Source of the DNA: JAZKIX01 sp040384645
Lineage (GTDB): Bacteria > Pseudomonadota > Gammaproteobacteria > Burkholderiales > Burkholderiaceae_D
Length of the DNA: 15,786 bases
Assembly: GCA_040384645.1 (NCBI GenBank)
Contig: JAZKIX010000051.1
Coordinates: 1 to 15,786, forward strand
Reading direction: 5' to 3'
The position numbers were made by a program, and so were the translations under genes. This document shows positions 14,333 to 15,786 of this stretch, in pieces (position 1 is the stretch's first letter; the number at the start of each line of letters is the position of its first letter). Under the pieces are notes generated by a model. It had not been told where the DNA came from and ran no database searches. It was given only the letters and a program-made list of their open reading frames with translations.

Positions 14333-14471
14333 CATGGATTGCGACAAATCATAACCCGCAGCAAGACGATAGAAAAATTGAATGCATCCAATGATCTTGT
14401 GTCCGATACCAAAAATCCAGCAAAAAGCGCAAAATAGCTACAACCACACACGCCTAGAGCCACCACGCCAG

Positions 14472-15461
14472 ATGATCACAGACAAACATTATCCACGCGA
14501 CCTGATCGGCTACGGCCGCAATCCGCCTCATGCGCAATGGCCGGGCGGTGCCCGGATCGCTTTGCAATTTGTGCTCAATTATGAAGAAGGCGGCGAAAAC
14601 AATGTGCTGCATGGCGATGCCGGATCGGAGACTTTCCTGTCCGAAATCATCGGCGCGCAAGCCTTCCCGATGCGCCATATGAGCATGGAATCGCTCTACG
14701 AATACGGCTCGCGCGCCGGCCTATGGCGTTTGTTACGGATGTTTGAAGAGCGCAAATTGCCGCTGACCGTGTTCGGCGTGGCGATGGCGCTGCAACGCAA
14801 TCCCGATGCGGTCGCTGCCTTTCAAGAACTGGGTCACGAAATCGCCTGCCACGGCTTGCGCTGGATTTCTTACCAAAACGCCGACATTGTTGCCGAACGC
14901 GCCCACATGGTAGAAGCCATCGCCATCATCCAACAATTGACTGGCGCCAAGCCACAGGGCTGGTACACCGGGCGCGATTCGCCCAATACCCGCAAGCTGG
15001 TGGTGGAATATGGCGGCTTCCGCTACGACTCCGATTATTACGGTGACGACTTGCCGTTTTGGGAACAAGTCGCCACGCAATCAGCCGATGGCAAGCCGGT
15101 TTCCACCCCGCATCTGGTGGTGCCCTACACGCTCGACACCAACGATATGCGCTTCGCGGCGGCGCAAGGATTTAATTCTGGCACCCAGTTTTTTGATTAT
15201 TTGAAAGATGCTTTTGATGTGCTGTATCGCGAAGGCGATCCGGCTGGATTGAACCGGCCAAAGATGCTATCCATCGGCTTGCATTGCCGCATTGCCGGCC
15301 GGCCGGCACGGGCCGCAGCATTGGCGCGCTTTCTCGATTATGTGCAGAGGTACGACAAAGTATGGATCACGCGCCGCATCGATATCGCCGAACATTGGCA
15401 TCGGGTGCATCCATTTTGCGGCAATGGCAAGGCGGGTGCGCTTCCTGCTTTATTGAGGTAA
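14472..15461 (+). CDS. puuE: Allantoinase PuuE (polysaccharide-deacetylase fold)
   Basis: 329 aa. It opens allantoin to allantoate; unlike the metal-dependent cyclic amidohydrolase allantoinases it has a polysaccharide-deacetylase (NodB-like) barrel. Family blocks: YPRDLIGYGRNPPHAQWPGG (about 7-26), LNYEEGGENNVLHGD, EYGSRAGLWRLLRMF, VFGVAMALQRNP, GHEIACHGLRW, GWYTGRDSPNTRKLV, YDSDYYGDDLPFW and a late GLHCRIAGRPAR. ATG 14472 is taken as start because the family begins there; the frame is open to ATG 14382, which would add 30 residues of unlike composition, and neither has a strong ribosome binding site. The C-terminal CGNGKAGALPALLR tail is poorly conserved in my recollection. Divergent from hiuH and followed by xdhA, so it belongs to the urate-degradation group. 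Confidence 0.95.
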   Translation: MITDKHYPRDLIGYGRNPPHAQWPGGARIALQFVLNYEEGGENNVLHGDAGSETFLSEIIGAQAFPMRHMSMESLYEYGSRAGLWRLLRMFEERKLPLTVFGVAMALQRNPDAVAAFQELGHEIACHGLRWISYQNADIVAERAHMVEAIAIIQQLTGAKPQGWYTGRDSPNTRKLVVEYGGFRYDSDYYGDDLPFWEQVATQSADGKPVSTPHLVVPYTLDTNDMRFAAAQGFNSGTQFFDYLKDAFDVLYREGDPAGLNRPKMLSIGLHCRIAGRPARAAALARFLDYVQRYDKVWITRRIDIAEHWHRVHPFCGNGKAGALPALLR

Positions 15462-15484
15462 AAATGAGGTAAAAGATGGGGTAA
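15453..15484 (+). repeat. Tandem TTG/ATG-RGG-TAA units (minimal ORFs) after puuE
   Basis: Three units spaced 11 and 12 bases apart: TTG-AGG-TAA (15453-15461, the last codons of puuE), ATG-AGG-TAA (15464-15472) and ATG-GGG-TAA (15476-15484). The last two are two-codon start-stop ORFs in the puuE-xdhA spacer. They may be a simple repeat of the gene end. Confidence 0.6.
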
Positions 15485-15535
15485 GAGAATCGAGAACTTT
15501 CGTAGACAAACCTTATTTTCAATGCTGGAGTCAGC

Positions 15536-15786
15536 ATGCCAGAACCCATCCGTTTTTATTATCGTGGCAATGTCCATAGCGTCAACGATGCAGCGCCAAC
15601 GCGCACCGTATTGCAGCATTTGCGCGAAGACTTGCACTGCACCGGCACCAAAGAAGGTTGCGCCGAGGGCGATTGCGGGGCATGTACCGTTATCGTCGGC
15701 GAACTGCGCGATGGCGCAGTCAGCTTGAAATCGGTCAACGCCTGCATCCAGTTTCTGCCCACACTGGATGGCAAAGCCCTGTTCAC
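15536..15786 (+). CDS. xdhA: Xanthine dehydrogenase small subunit, N-terminal part (cut by window edge)
   Basis: 83 codons are visible before the right edge. The protein starts MPEPIRFYYRGNVHSV and carries a plant-type [2Fe-2S] ferredoxin domain with cysteines C42, C47, C50 and C70 (EGCAEGDCGACTV, then VNACIQF). This fold and spacing match the N-terminus of XdhA, which also binds the second [2Fe-2S] cluster and FAD and passes electrons from the molybdenum subunit to NAD+. Xanthine dehydrogenase oxidises hypoxanthine and xanthine to urate. GGAG five bases before ATG 15536 supports the start. It lies 74 bases after puuE, same strand. A related 2Fe-2S subunit of another molybdenum hydroxylase is possible, but the neighbours favour XdhA. 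Confidence 0.9.
   Translation, partial: MPEPIRFYYRGNVHSVNDAAPTRTVLQHLREDLHCTGTKEGCAEGDCGACTVIVGELRDGAVSLKSVNACIQFLPTLDGKALF

Noticed and set aside
1..15786. tRNA, rRNA, riboswitch or integrase/att structures
   Set aside because: I looked on both strands and saw no cloverleaf, rRNA-like stretch, recognisable riboswitch core or integrase motif.

Overview
The window looks like a chromosomal segment of a betaproteobacterium, most likely Burkholderiales/Oxalobacteraceae. This is inferred from protein style (a DUF4124 protein, a FecR-CHASE2-EAL pair, a small PTKEQVR-type protein, a uric-acid catabolic cluster beside a YufOPQ-type ABC transporter) and from moderate GC, not from any marker gene. It carries one 10-base N gap (3437-3446), so it is a draft scaffold.

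Left region (1-4232, + strand). After the 3' end of an unidentified gene comes a compact four-gene run: a NodU/TobZ-type O-carbamoyltransferase, two small proteins I cannot place in a family (122 and 179 aa), and an SGNH/GDSL-type hydrolase interrupted by the N gap. The first two genes overlap and the others are closely spaced, so they are probably one operon. Likely role: carbamoylation and esterase or acyl-transfer tailoring of a glycan or secondary metabolite.

Central region (4233-8530, - strand). A FecR-domain periplasmic protein and a CHASE2-PAS-GGDEF(degenerate)-EAL membrane protein form a two-gene c-di-GMP signalling operon. Upstream lies a sigma54-type -24/-12 element with a 22-bp inverted repeat centred exactly 40 bp upstream of the -24 GG. 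A second diverged copy of the whole element, with identical spacing and orientation, sits just downstream of the operon at 4334-4409 and faces the 3' end of the SGNH gene, with no gene to drive. This is the most unusual signal in the window and may mark where the carbamoyltransferase cluster replaced a former regulon member.

Spacer region (8531-10242). It holds a 51-aa conserved-looking small protein, a decayed GNAT acetyltransferase fragment, a near-perfect hairpin terminator, a REP-like repeat, an intact GNAT acetyltransferase and a secreted DUF4124 protein.

Right region (10243-15786). This is a purine/urate module. Leftward run hiuH, ABC ATPase, permease, permease; divergently, allantoinase puuE followed by xdhA (xanthine dehydrogenase small subunit, cut by the window edge). 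Xanthine dehydrogenase makes urate, HIU hydrolase processes the product of urate oxidation, PuuE opens allantoin, and the transporter presumably imports a purine or nucleoside. A second copy of the REP-like repeat splits the transporter operon and supplies the stop codon of the ATPase. The puuE-xdhA spacer carries tandem two-codon minimal ORFs.
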